Source: Cupriavidus neocaledonicus (GTDB taxonomy: Bacteria; Pseudomonadota; Gammaproteobacteria; Burkholderiales; Burkholderiaceae). From it: 64,000 nucleotides of DNA. Made by a program: the position numbers and the translations under genes. Shown here one piece after another: positions 8,587 through 16,514 of the stretch. A model generated the notes under the pieces. That model saw nothing but the letters and a program-made list of their open reading frames with translations. It ran no database searches and was not told the DNA's origin. Positions within the stretch are counted from its first letter, which is position 1. Every line of letters begins with the position of its first letter. The stretch is taken from positions 96,322 to 160,321 of the forward strand of contig NZ_AQUR01000099.1 of assembly GCF_000372525.1 (NCBI RefSeq), written 5' to 3'.

Positions 8587-9533
8587 GGATGGCAGTGACG
8601 CAAAACCCCTGGCAGGGCCGTGTCGACCACGGCGAGCAGGGCGACACCACGCGGCTGTTCCGCATCGTGCAGGCGCTGGACACCGCGGACACCGCGCCGC
8701 TGGAAAACGCGCCGGTCTTGCTGGGCTTCCGCTGCGATGCCGGCGTACTGCGCAACCAGGGCCGCCCCGGCGCCGCACACGGCCCCGACGTTATCCGCCA
8801 GGCGCTGGCCAACGTGCCGGCGCACGGCCTGCCGGCGCTGTACGACGCCGGCAATGTCAGCTGCGACGACGGCGACCTGGAATCGGCGCAGCAGGCGCTG
8901 GCGGACGCCGTCCACGCAGTGCTCGCGCGTGGCGGCTTTCCGCTGGTGCTGGGCGGCGGCCATGAAGTGGCGTGGAGCACGTGGCAGGGCCTGCGTGCGC
9001 ACCTTGACGCGCAGGATGACGGCGGCCGCGTGCTGATCGTCAATATCGACGCCCACTTCGACCTGCGCACCAGCCGGCCCGCCAGTTCCGGCACGCCGTT
9101 CGACCAGATCGCCCATGCCTGCGCGGAGCGCGGCCAGCCGTTCGACTATGTCTGCCTGGGCGTCAGCCGCCTCGCCAATACGCCGGCGCTGTTCAGCCGT
9201 GCAGAGGCGCTGGGCGTGTGCTACGTGGAAGACGTCGACATGCAGGAACGACACCTGGCAGCGCGGCTGGCGGAGCTGTCCGCCCGCATCGATGCCGCGG
9301 ATCACGTGTACCTGACCATCGACCTCGACGCGCTGCCGGGCGCGGTGATGCCGGGCGTGTCGGCGCCCGCCGCCTACGGCGTGCCGCTGCCGGTGGTCGA
9401 GGAAGTGGCACGGCTCATCCGCCGCAGCGGCAAGCTGCGCGTGGCCGACCTGGCGGAGTACAACCCCCAGTACGACCGCGACCACCTGGGCGCGCGCGTG
9501 GCAGCCCGGCTGGCCTGGCGCCTGCTGCGCTGA
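8583..9533 (+). CDS. hutG: Formimidoylglutamase (arginase family)
   Basis: 316 residues of the ureohydrolase family. The binuclear manganese site is intact: H127 in GGGHE, D156/H158/D160 in NIDAHFDLR, and the later TIDLDALPG aspartates. The stretch [10 protein letters not shown] after the DAHFDLR block is characteristic of HutG rather than arginase or agmatinase. It would split N-formimidoyl-glutamate into glutamate and formamide, the last step of one histidine degradation route. No other hut gene is in the window. The ATG overlaps the ATPase stop, linking it to uptake. Confidence 0.87.
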   Translation: MRMAVTQNPWQGRVDHGEQGDTTRLFRIVQALDTADTAPLENAPVLLGFRCDAGVLRNQGRPGAAHGPDVIRQALANVPAHGLPALYDAGNVSCDDGDLESAQQALADAVHAVLARGGFPLVLGGGHEVAWSTWQGLRAHLDAQDDGGRVLIVNIDAHFDLRTSRPASSGTPFDQIAHACAERGQPFDYVCLGVSRLANTPALFSRAEALGVCYVEDVDMQERHLAARLAELSARIDAADHVYLTIDLDALPGAVMPGVSAPAAYGVPLPVVEEVARLIRRSGKLRVADLAEYNPQYDRDHLGARVAARLAWRLLR

Positions 9534-9596
9534 AGCGCGGGCCATAGACCCTGCCGGCAGTTGGCAGCCGCCGCGCGCGGCGATAGTATTGCCCTT

Positions 9597-9624
9597 CGCT
9601 AGATTTAGCGATTCTGATCAGAAT
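9597..9624. promoter_or_regulatory. Inverted repeats upstream of polyamine cluster
   Basis: CGCTA at 9597-9601 pairs with TAGCG at 9606-9610 and is directly followed by the perfect 14-bp palindrome ATTCTGATCAGAAT at 9611-9624. It lies about 95 bp before the first gene of the polyamine cluster, in an otherwise non-coding 183-bp gap. It is a candidate operator for an unidentified regulator. Confidence 0.4.
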
Positions 9625-9716
9625 TGATAAAGTCAGGCAAGGGCAGTCCTGCGCCGGCGCGGCCGTGGCCGCGTCCGGGGATCCGCCGCTTGCCGTTCTC
9701 GGGCGGAAGGGTCTGC

Positions 9717-11111
9717 GTGATCGAACAAATCGTCATCGTCGGTTTTGGCTGCATCGGCCAGGCCGTGCTGCCGCTGCTGGAGCGGGCCTGGCCGGGGGCA
9801 GCAATCACCGTGGTCGACCGCGTGCTGGACGGCGCGCGCCAGGAACTGGTCGCCCACCACAAGCTGCATGCCATCCAGGCCACCGTCACCGCGGCCAACT
9901 ACGAAACCACGCTGGCCCCGCTGCTGCGGCCCGGCGCCTTCCTGCTGAACCTGGCCCCGTCCGTCTGCAGCCGCGACCTGATCGCGCTGGCGCAAGCGCA
10001 CGGTGCGTTCTATGTCGATGCTGGCATCGAGCCCTGGGACTACGCAGCCGATCCGCGGGCCTCGCACCTGAGCAACTACGCGCTGCGCCACGAGATGCTG
10101 GCCTTCGCCCAAGGCCGCGAGGCGCTGCCGACGGCGCTGGTCGCGCATGGCGCCAATCCCGGGCTGGTCTCGGTGCTGGTCAAGGCCGCGCTGATGGCAC
10201 TGGCCGGCAAGGCCGGATTGAATCAGCCGGAGCCCGGCGATCGCGCCGCGTGGGCCGCGCTGGCACGCACGCTGGACGTGCGCGTGATCCAGGTCGCCGA
10301 ATACGACAGCCAGCAGGCCCCCGGCTATCCGCGCGACGGCGAGTTCGCCAACACCTGGTCCGCCGAAGGCTTTATCACCGAATGCCTGCAGGACGCCGAA
10401 CTCGGCTGGGGCAGCCATGAGCCCCGCTTGCCGCCCGATGGCTATCGCCATAGCTTCGGCAACGGCGCGGCGATCGCGCTCGACCGGCCGGGCCATCGTA
10501 CCCGCGTGCGCTCGTGGTCGCCGGTGCACGGCCCGTTCGACGCCTACCTGATCACGCACAACGAATCGATCTCGATCGCCGAGTACCTGACCGACACCCG
10601 CGCCGGCCAGCCGCTGTATCGTCCCACCGTCTACTACGCCTACCGCCCCACCGCCGCCACGCAGGCCTCGATGCAATGGCTGGACGACCGCGCCGCCCCG
10701 CGCGTGCGCGCCGAACGCATCCTGCGCGACGAGATCCAGTGCGGCGAAGACGAACTCGGCGTGCTGCTGATGAGCGGTCGGCACGGTGCAGTCTGGCATG
10801 GCTCGCGCCTGTCGGTGCAGCGCGCGCGTGCGCTGGCGCCGTACAACACCGCCACCAGCCTGCAGGTGGCATCGAGCCTGGTCGCCGGCATGCAATGGAT
10901 GCTGGCCCATCCATCGCGCGGCGTGGTGGAATCCGATGCGCTCGACTTCGGCCCGGTGCTGGCCGATGCCGCGCACTGGTGGGCGCCGCTCAGCATCGCC
11001 TTCACCGACTGGCTGCCCCGGCCCGGCGCCGCCTCGCTCGCCTTCACCGACTTCCTGCTGGACGACACCAAGGTCCAGCCCGATTCCTCCCTGCTGACAC
11101 TCGCCTGCTGA
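9717..11111 (+). CDS. Homospermidine synthase-like protein
   Basis: 464 residues with an N-terminal Rossmann fold (VIVGFGCIGQAV, residues 6-17), then the saccharopine-dehydrogenase-like arrangement of bacterial homospermidine synthase, including DAGIEPWDYAAD and a HGANPGLVSVLVKAAL block. The family makes homospermidine from putrescine units, or from spermidine plus putrescine, using NAD as a cycling cofactor. GTG at 9717 with GGAAGGG just upstream is preferred to the TTG at 9624, whose extra residues look non-coding. Its stop overlaps the next ATG (TGATG). Context with a glutathionylspermidine synthase-like ligase makes a polyamine substrate likely. Confidence 0.86.
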   Translation: MIEQIVIVGFGCIGQAVLPLLERAWPGAAITVVDRVLDGARQELVAHHKLHAIQATVTAANYETTLAPLLRPGAFLLNLAPSVCSRDLIALAQAHGAFYVDAGIEPWDYAADPRASHLSNYALRHEMLAFAQGREALPTALVAHGANPGLVSVLVKAALMALAGKAGLNQPEPGDRAAWAALARTLDVRVIQVAEYDSQQAPGYPRDGEFANTWSAEGFITECLQDAELGWGSHEPRLPPDGYRHSFGNGAAIALDRPGHRTRVRSWSPVHGPFDAYLITHNESISIAEYLTDTRAGQPLYRPTVYYAYRPTAATQASMQWLDDRAAPRVRAERILRDEIQCGEDELGVLLMSGRHGAVWHGSRLSVQRARALAPYNTATSLQVASSLVAGMQWMLAHPSRGVVESDALDFGPVLADAAHWWAPLSIAFTDWLPRPGAASLAFTDFLLDDTKVQPDSSLLTLAC

Positions 11112-12286
11112 TGCAACGCATCCCGCAAACCCCGCGCCGCAACTGGCCGCGCGAACTCGAGAAGGTGGGCTTCCACTTCCATTCGCTGGACGAGTTCAAC
11201 GTTCCGCGCGAAGTCGATGACAACACCTTCTTCTACTGGCGCGAAGACGCCGCCTACGCCTTCAGCAAGGAAGAAGTGGAAACGCTCTATGCCGCCGCGT
11301 ACGACCTGAACCAGCGCTGCCTGGAAGCCGTGCAGCACGTGATCGACCACGACCTGTTCGCGCGCCTGGCCATCGACCGGGACTTCGCGCATCTGATCCG
11401 CACCTCGTGGGACCGCGACGAGCCCACGCTGTTCGGCCGCTTCGACATGACGCTGGACCCGCACGGCGTGCCAAAGCTGTATGAGTTCAACGCCGACACC
11501 CCGACATCGCTGATCGAATCCGCCGTCGCACAGTGGTACTGGAAAGACGCCGTGCAGCCGCAGGCCGACCAGTTCAACAGCCTGCACGATGCCCTGGTGG
11601 CGCGCTGGCAGTGGCTGCGCAACCATTACCGTAACGCCAGCCTGCTGCACCTTGCCTGCATGTTCGACAGCCAGGAAGATGTCTGCAATACCGAGTACCT
11701 GATGGACACCGCGCTGCAGGCCGGCTGGCCGGTCAAGCTGGTCGACCTGCAAGACATCGGCACCGACGGCCGCGGCAACTTCTACGATGCCGAAAACGTG
11801 CCGATCGAAGTCGTGTTCAAGCTCTACCCGTGGGAATGGATGGCCACCTCCGACTACCGCGACCAGCTGGCGCACAGCCCGGTGCGCTGGGTCGAGCCGC
11901 CATGGAAGGCGGTGCTGTCCAACAAGGCCATCCTGCCGATCCTGTGGGACCTGTTCCCGGGACATCCCAACCTTATCGAAGCCAGCTTCGACCCCGGCCA
12001 CTTCGCCGGCAAGCCGCACGCGAAGAAGCCCTTCCTGTCGCGCGAAGGCGAAAGCGTGACGCTGCTCACCCCTGAGGGCGACCGCGTCCACAACCCCGGC
12101 GAGTACGGCGAGGAAGGCTTCATCTACCAGGCCTACGAGCCGGCGCGGCGCTTTGACGGGCGCTACACCACGCTGGGCGTCTGGATCGTCGACGACGTGC
12201 CCAGCGGCCTGTGCGTGCGCGAAGAGTCCGGGCCCATCGCCAAGAACACCAGCTTCTTCGTCCCTCATTACTTCACCCACGCGTAA
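11111..12286 (+). CDS. Glutathionylspermidine synthase-like ATP-grasp ligase
   Basis: 391 residues related to the synthetase half of E. coli Gsp and to the stand-alone E. coli proteins YgiC and YjfC. Family blocks include KLYEFNADTPTSLIES, VEPPWKAVLSNKAILPILW, EEGFIYQAYEP and the C-terminal SGLCVREESGPIAKNTSFFV. The amidase domain of bifunctional Gsp is absent. ATP-grasp enzymes of this type join a carboxylate to an amine. Here the amine is plausibly a polyamine from the preceding gene product, but the carboxylate partner is unknown. The gene is translationally coupled to the homospermidine synthase-like gene. Confidence 0.88.
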   Translation: MQRIPQTPRRNWPRELEKVGFHFHSLDEFNVPREVDDNTFFYWREDAAYAFSKEEVETLYAAAYDLNQRCLEAVQHVIDHDLFARLAIDRDFAHLIRTSWDRDEPTLFGRFDMTLDPHGVPKLYEFNADTPTSLIESAVAQWYWKDAVQPQADQFNSLHDALVARWQWLRNHYRNASLLHLACMFDSQEDVCNTEYLMDTALQAGWPVKLVDLQDIGTDGRGNFYDAENVPIEVVFKLYPWEWMATSDYRDQLAHSPVRWVEPPWKAVLSNKAILPILWDLFPGHPNLIEASFDPGHFAGKPHAKKPFLSREGESVTLLTPEGDRVHNPGEYGEEGFIYQAYEPARRFDGRYTTLGVWIVDDVPSGLCVREESGPIAKNTSFFVPHYFTHA

Positions 12287-12289
12287 GCC

Positions 12290-13012
12290 ATGGCCAACAA
12301 GAAGAAGGGCACCAAACGCTCCAAGTACGGCAGCCCGTACATGCCCGGCCGGGGCGGGTCCGGCGGCCCGTCGCCGCGCATCGCCGCCTACCAGGCCGAA
12401 CAGAAAAAACAGGGCGGCTCGCCCGCACTGTGGATCGTCGGCGCCTGCGCCGTGGTCGCCGGCGTGGCCGTGCTCGGCTCCTGCAGCGACGACGCCGACG
12501 ATGATCCGGGCGTCACCGTGCGCCGCGCCAGCTACGCCACCCTGGAAGACTGCGAGGCCGACTGGAACACGCCCAACGACTGCGAAAGCGTGCCGGTCGA
12601 CGACCCCAGCACCATCTACAGCTCCAGCCTCAACGCCCCCGCCAGCGAAACGGCAGGCTCCGGCACCACGCATAGCAGCAGCGCGTACTACGCACGCTGG
12701 TACGGCCCGTACTACACCGCCAGCGGCACCGTCTACCACCCCAACGGCACCCAGACCCAGCGCGATATGACGTCCGGCCCGCTGCGCCCGATGCAGGTCT
12801 ACGACCGCAACGGCACGCCCACGCAATCCTTCACCAACGCCACGCCGCGCGCCGCCATGGTGGAAGAAGCCACCGTGCGCCGCAGCTCGCTAAGCGGCGG
12901 ACGCTCCATGGGTCTGACCATGCGCTCCGCCGCCGTATCGCGCGCACCGGTGGTATCGCGCGGCGGCTTCACCAGCCGCTTCGGCAGCTCCGGGCGCTCC
13001 GGCGGCGGCTGA
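12290..13012 (+). CDS. YgiB/DUF1190 family protein
   Basis: 240 residues. A basic N-terminus is followed by a hydrophobic segment (ALWIVGACAVVAGVAVLGSC, about 46-65) and an extracytoplasmic region with the DUF1190 pattern YATLEDCEADW...DCE, then a Ser/Gly/Arg-rich tail. VLGSC could act as a lipobox, though it lies unusually far from the N-terminus. E. coli ygiB is next to ygiC in the same way this gene follows the ligase gene with a 3-base gap. The function of the family is unknown. Confidence 0.82.
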   Translation: MANKKKGTKRSKYGSPYMPGRGGSGGPSPRIAAYQAEQKKQGGSPALWIVGACAVVAGVAVLGSCSDDADDDPGVTVRRASYATLEDCEADWNTPNDCESVPVDDPSTIYSSSLNAPASETAGSGTTHSSSAYYARWYGPYYTASGTVYHPNGTQTQRDMTSGPLRPMQVYDRNGTPTQSFTNATPRAAMVEEATVRRSSLSGGRSMGLTMRSAAVSRAPVVSRGGFTSRFGSSGRSGGG

Positions 13013-13073
13013 ACGCCACCTGCTGGACGCTTTCTCGCACGCAAACCCTGACAACTGACAACGAGTCCATCCA

Positions 13074-13472
13074 ATGGTCAATACCATGCACCCGGCGCTT
13101 GCCTACCTGATCTACATCGCCACCAGCTTTGCCATGCTGGGGCTGTTCCTGCTGGTCTATACGCGGGTCACGCCGCATCGGGAATTCACGCTGATCCGCG
13201 AGGGCAATATCGCGGCGGCACTGTCGCTGGGCGGGGCGGTGCTGGGGTTCTCGCTGACGCTGTCGTCGAGCATTCAGCACAACGCTACGTTTGCGATGTT
13301 CTTGCTGTGGGCGTTTGGGGCGTTTGCGGTGCAGGTGCTGGCTTACCTGGTGGCGGCGCGGGCGCTGGGGGGCGTCAGTGAAGCGATTTCCAGTGATAAC
13401 CGCGGGGTGGGGGCGGTGATGGGGGTGATTTCGTTGTCGGTGGGGGTGGTTAATGCGGCTTGTTTGACGTGA
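13074..13472 (+). CDS. DUF350 (YjfL/UPF0719) membrane protein
   Basis: 132 residues with four hydrophobic helices: LAYLIYIATSFAMLGLFLLV, GNIAAALSLGGAVLGFSLTL, FAMFLLWAFGAFAVQVLAYL and GVGAVMGVISLSVGVVNAA. The short charged loops and the GNIAAALSLGG block match DUF350. In E. coli yjfL lies with yjfM (DUF1190-like) and yjfC (the ligase homologue), so all three partner families recur here. It is the last gene of the cluster; a strong hairpin follows at 13546. Confidence 0.85.
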   Translation: MVNTMHPALAYLIYIATSFAMLGLFLLVYTRVTPHREFTLIREGNIAAALSLGGAVLGFSLTLSSSIQHNATFAMFLLWAFGAFAVQVLAYLVAARALGGVSEAISSDNRGVGAVMGVISLSVGVVNAACLT

Positions 13473-13545
13473 GGCGAACCTGAGAGAATTCCGGGGCTCT
13501 TCTACCAATATCGCCGCTCCCCGCTTTACGCAAACGCTTAGCCCC

Positions 13546-13581
13546 GCGGCTCCCCCACCCGGAGACTTTGGGGGGAGCCGC
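13546..13581. terminator. Hairpin between convergent genes
   Basis: GCGGCTCCCCC at 13546-13556 and its exact complement GGGGGAGCCGC at 13571-13581 form an 11-bp stem with a 14-nt loop, between the DUF350 gene and the convergent lipoprotein gene. There is no U-tract, so it may act as an mRNA end or a Rho-assisted stop rather than a classic terminator. Confidence 0.5.
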
Positions 13582-13589
13582 CGCGCCGC

Positions 13590-14048
13590 TTACTTCGCCG
13601 GCGCCTTGACTACGTCACCGGTGTAGCTCAGCGATGCGAGATCTGCCTTGGCCTTCTCAGGCGTCTCGAGTTCCAGCACGACGCGGCCCACCATCAAGCC
13701 CATCGACGGTGAACTGCGCACGTATTTCGTCTCGCCGGCGTCCAGCACGAAACTAAGCGTCTTCTCGGTTTCGGTCGAAGCCGAGGCCAAGTACTTGCCG
13801 GCAGGGCGATCCACAAAGAAGAAGCCGCCGGGCTTGGACTCGCCCACTACCTCGTTGTTCAGACGCAGATCCGGTTGGATCGCCGCGCCGAACATCGATG
13901 CCGAGCGCAGGAAGTAGACCCGGCCGTCACCCTGCTTCAGCGTCGGAATCGACGCCTCCATGTCGGCGTGTTTTACGCCGGAAGCACACCCGGCCAGCAG
14001 TGACGACACCGCCAGTCCGGCGAACAGCATGCGTGCGACCCGTTTCAT
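13590..14048 (-). CDS. DUF2846-like lipoprotein
   Basis: 152 residues. A signal peptide with lipobox LLAGC (lipidated Cys at about residue 21) precedes a compact beta-rich domain with YFLRSASMFGAAIQPDLRLN and GGFFFVDRPAGKYLASAS, the pattern of DUF2846. The protein is probably held in the outer membrane. Its ATG overlaps the end of the upstream frameshifted gene, so the two form one transcript. The function is unknown. Confidence 0.8.
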   Translation of the reverse strand: MKRVARMLFAGLAVSSLLAGCASGVKHADMEASIPTLKQGDGRVYFLRSASMFGAAIQPDLRLNNEVVGESKPGGFFFVDRPAGKYLASASTETEKTLSFVLDAGETKYVRSSPSMGLMVGRVVLELETPEKAKADLASLSYTGDVVKAPAK

Positions 14049-14456
14049 TCTGATTCTCCCAAGTTCAAAGGTACTGCTGTGGATAGCGGGGAATAGTTCT
14101 GTTCCCCGGGCAAATAGAAGCCCACCAGGGTCTGGTTATGGATGACCAGGTAGGCTTCGTGTACCTGGCGGCCTTCGATGGTGAAGATGGTGCCGACGGG
14201 CCGGAAGACATCGCCCTGTGGAACGCGGCCTGCTTTCGACCAGACTGACTTTTCAGGCAGCGTGCGGGAATAGCCAGTGTCAAGTTTGATGGTTGTAGCG
14301 GTCAGGATCTGGATGCGTCGGGCGGCCGCGCTTGGTTGGGTGACCTCGATAGCCGATGGGGGCCGTCGCAATCATCGGGGCACAGGCAGCAAGCGCCAGG
14401 CAACACCCAGCAGCAAGTCCATAGCGCCGAATGTGGTGTGGAAATGACGATTTCAC
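14045..14456 (-). pseudogene. Lipoprotein gene with apparent frameshift
   Basis: Two frames must be joined to give a sensible protein. From GTG 14456 one frame encodes a lipoprotein signal (MKSSFPHHIRRYGLAAG..., lipobox LAAC, Cys 25) but reaches a stop at 14280. A second frame is open from 14371 to 14045 and encodes the body (TATTIKLDTGYSRTLPEKSV, GTIFTIEGRQVHEAYLVIHN). Joining them at the five-G run 14358-14362 gives a continuous lipoprotein of about 135 residues. Either the gene is inactivated, slippage occurs, or a base is missing from the assembly. It overlaps the DUF2846 gene by four bases. No family was recognised. Confidence 0.6.
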
Positions 14457-14782
14457 GTAACCGTTTGAATCGATATTTTGAAAAATGCTTGGCCGTGCCA
14501 GTAGGAATCCCGGCCTCAGCTCCTGGTCACTACGGAGACATCTCGATTACTTCAAGGCGTCCGAAGCGCTATTCGCCGCGCTAAGTTTGGGGCGACAGTG
14601 ACAAGCGGACTCCAGGGCAAATATAGGTCCCTTCTTAATTCTTATCGAACCTTACATTTCGTTGGCTGACTTCAACGGAATCTCGAAAAGTTGCAGCAAC
14701 GAACCATAGCAGCTGGAACTTTGGTTTAGGCCATTTTTGTAGCCCGCTGATATGGGTGAGAACACGACCTGGCAGACGCGAA
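14457..14782. other. Intergenic region without recognised gene
   Basis: 326 bases between two minus-strand genes. It is AT-richer than its flanks and shows no open frame with native codon bias. The promoter of the frameshifted lipoprotein gene must lie at its left end. I see no tRNA, clear repeat or IS remnant. Confidence 0.5.
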
Positions 14783-15565
14783 TCAGCCCTTCACCCCGGC
14801 ACGCCCTGCCTTAGTACCGCGCTTCACAGCCATCGGCGTAGCTTCCGCTCCCTCAGCCGTCTCCGCATTCACCAGCACCCCCGCCGAGACAATATAAGCC
14901 GCCGCGCTCTCGATATCCCCGCGCAGTGCCGCACAAGCCGCCGCGCCGTCATGCTTGCGAAGCGCTTCAACCAGCTTGTCATGATGCTTGACCGCGACGC
15001 GTTCCTCCACCCGTCGCGACCCCGAGCGCAGATCATGGTTCAGGATCGGCCCGATGCGCAGCCACTGTGACTCGATCATCTGCAGCAGGATCGGCATGCG
15101 CGCCGCCGCGTAGACGGCAAAGTGGAAGGCCTGGTTCGCGGCGATGACAGCGGCGCCGTCGGGATTGCGCTTGGCCATCTCGTCGGCGAAGCGGCGGTGC
15201 AGGGTCTGCACCTGCTTCAGTTCCTCGTCGGTGATGCGCTCGGCCGCGGTCGCGGTGGCGAGCCCTTCGAGCTCGATCCGGATCTTCGTGATTTCCTCGA
15301 ACTGGCTGACGCTCATGCGCGGCACGCGCAGCGCGCGGTTTGGCGTGAGTTCGAGGGCCTGTTCGGCGACCAGCCGGTGCACCGCCTCGCGCACCGGCAT
15401 CACGCTGACGCCCAGTGCGGCAGCGATGTTGCGCAGGGAAATCTGCTCGCCCGGCATCATCTGGCCGCTGACCAGCAGCTCGCGCAGCTGCGTGTAGACG
15501 TCGCGGCTGAGGGTCTGGCGAACGAGAGGCGTCACAAGGTCATTCAGGCTCATGCCGCGAAGCAT
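14783..15565 (-). CDS. GntR family (FCD) transcriptional regulator
   Basis: 260 residues. An N-terminal GntR winged helix (ISLRNIAAALGVSVMPVREA, about 42-61) is followed by an all-helical FCD ligand domain, with metal-site candidates in the NQAFHFAVY and HHDKLVEALRKHD helices. The start may be 15565 or 15553 (both ATG). It is divergent from the SDR/keto-acid cleavage/MFS genes with a perfect dyad between, so it is the likely repressor of that unit. The tail after about residue 230 is Ala/Gly/Lys-rich and unconserved in appearance. Confidence 0.9.
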   Translation of the reverse strand: MLRGMSLNDLVTPLVRQTLSRDVYTQLRELLVSGQMMPGEQISLRNIAAALGVSVMPVREAVHRLVAEQALELTPNRALRVPRMSVSQFEEITKIRIELEGLATATAAERITDEELKQVQTLHRRFADEMAKRNPDGAAVIAANQAFHFAVYAAARMPILLQMIESQWLRIGPILNHDLRSGSRRVEERVAVKHHDKLVEALRKHDGAAACAALRGDIESAAAYIVSAGVLVNAETAEGAEATPMAVKRGTKAGRAGVKG

Positions 15566-15594
15566 AGCACATAGGGTTATTCTCTATATTTGAT

Positions 15595-15606
15595 CTGTGA
15601 TCACAG
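15595..15606. promoter_or_regulatory. Candidate GntR operator
   Basis: Perfect 12-bp palindrome CTGTGATCACAG in the 95-bp gap between the divergent GntR gene and the SDR gene, next to the AT-rich stretch TCTCTATATTTGAT that could be a promoter. The position and symmetry fit an FCD-GntR operator that controls both directions. Confidence 0.5.
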
Positions 15607-15660
15607 TTTTAATCTTCGTCCGGAAGGCAGGCACCGGCCTGCCCTGAGGAGATTGGAACC

Positions 15661-16443
15661 ATGTGGAAGGATGAATCGCTCGCCGGCAAACGCGTACTGG
15701 TCACTGCGGGTGCCAGCGGAATCGGGCTGGAAATTGCACGGGCGCTGGCCGAAGCGGACGCCCGCGTCGCGGTCTGCGACGTGGCCGGCGACGGACTGGA
15801 GCGCGTGTGCGCCGAATTGCCGGGCGTGGTGGCCGTCAGGGCCGATGTGTCGAAGGAAAGCGACGTCGAGGCGCTGTTCCAGGCGGTGGACCAGGCCTTT
15901 GGCGGCCTTGACGTGCTGGTCAACAATGCCGGCGTTGCCGGACCGACCGGCGGCGTCGAAACGCTGTCGCTGGCCGACTGGGAACGCACGCTGGCCGTCA
16001 ACATCACCGGCCAGTTCCTGTGCGCCCGCGCCGCGGTGCCGCGCCTGCGGCAAGGCCGCTCGCCGTCGATTGTCAACCTGTCTTCCGCCGCCGGGCATCT
16101 CGGCATGCCGGGCCGTTCGGCCTACTCGGCCTCGAAATGGGCGGTGGTGGGCTTTACCAAGTCGCTGGCGCTGGAACTGGGCGCCGATGGCATACGCGTC
16201 AACACGGTGCTGCCTGGCGCGGTCGACGGCCCGCGCATCCGCGCTGTGATTGCCGCGAAGGCCGAGTCGCTGGGCAAGCCGCTGGAGGAAGTGACGCGCG
16301 ACTACACCTCGCAGGCGGCGCTGGGGCGCATGGTGACAATGCGCGATATCGCCAACATGGTGCGCTTTCTGTGCAGCGACCAGGCGGCCAGCGTGCATGG
16401 GCAGGAGATGGTCGTCGACGGCCTGACCCAGGCGCTCAGCTAG
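15661..16443 (+). CDS. SDR family oxidoreductase
   Basis: 260-residue classical short-chain dehydrogenase. The nucleotide-binding motif is TAGASGIG (15-22), with NNAG at 88-91, the catalytic Ser at 141-142 and YSASK (Y155, K159). An Asp after beta-2 (CDVAGD) favours NAD(H). GAGGAG upstream supports the start. It is followed by a beta-keto acid cleavage enzyme, so it may oxidise a beta-hydroxy acid to the beta-keto acid that enzyme uses. The exact substrate is not evident. Confidence 0.9.
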   Translation: MWKDESLAGKRVLVTAGASGIGLEIARALAEADARVAVCDVAGDGLERVCAELPGVVAVRADVSKESDVEALFQAVDQAFGGLDVLVNNAGVAGPTGGVETLSLADWERTLAVNITGQFLCARAAVPRLRQGRSPSIVNLSSAAGHLGMPGRSAYSASKWAVVGFTKSLALELGADGIRVNTVLPGAVDGPRIRAVIAAKAESLGKPLEEVTRDYTSQAALGRMVTMRDIANMVRFLCSDQAASVHGQEMVVDGLTQALS

Positions 16444-16514
16444 CGCCCCCCTCGCATTTCTTGCACCGCGGGCTATCCGCGATGCGGACTACCAACATCG
16501 ACAAGGGAACCACC

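Noticed and set aside
9624..9716. Upstream TTG start for the homospermidine synthase-like gene
   Set aside because: It has no ribosome site and overlaps the palindrome; the added Pro/Arg-rich residues do not look like a conserved N-terminus. GTG 9717 has GGAAGGG.
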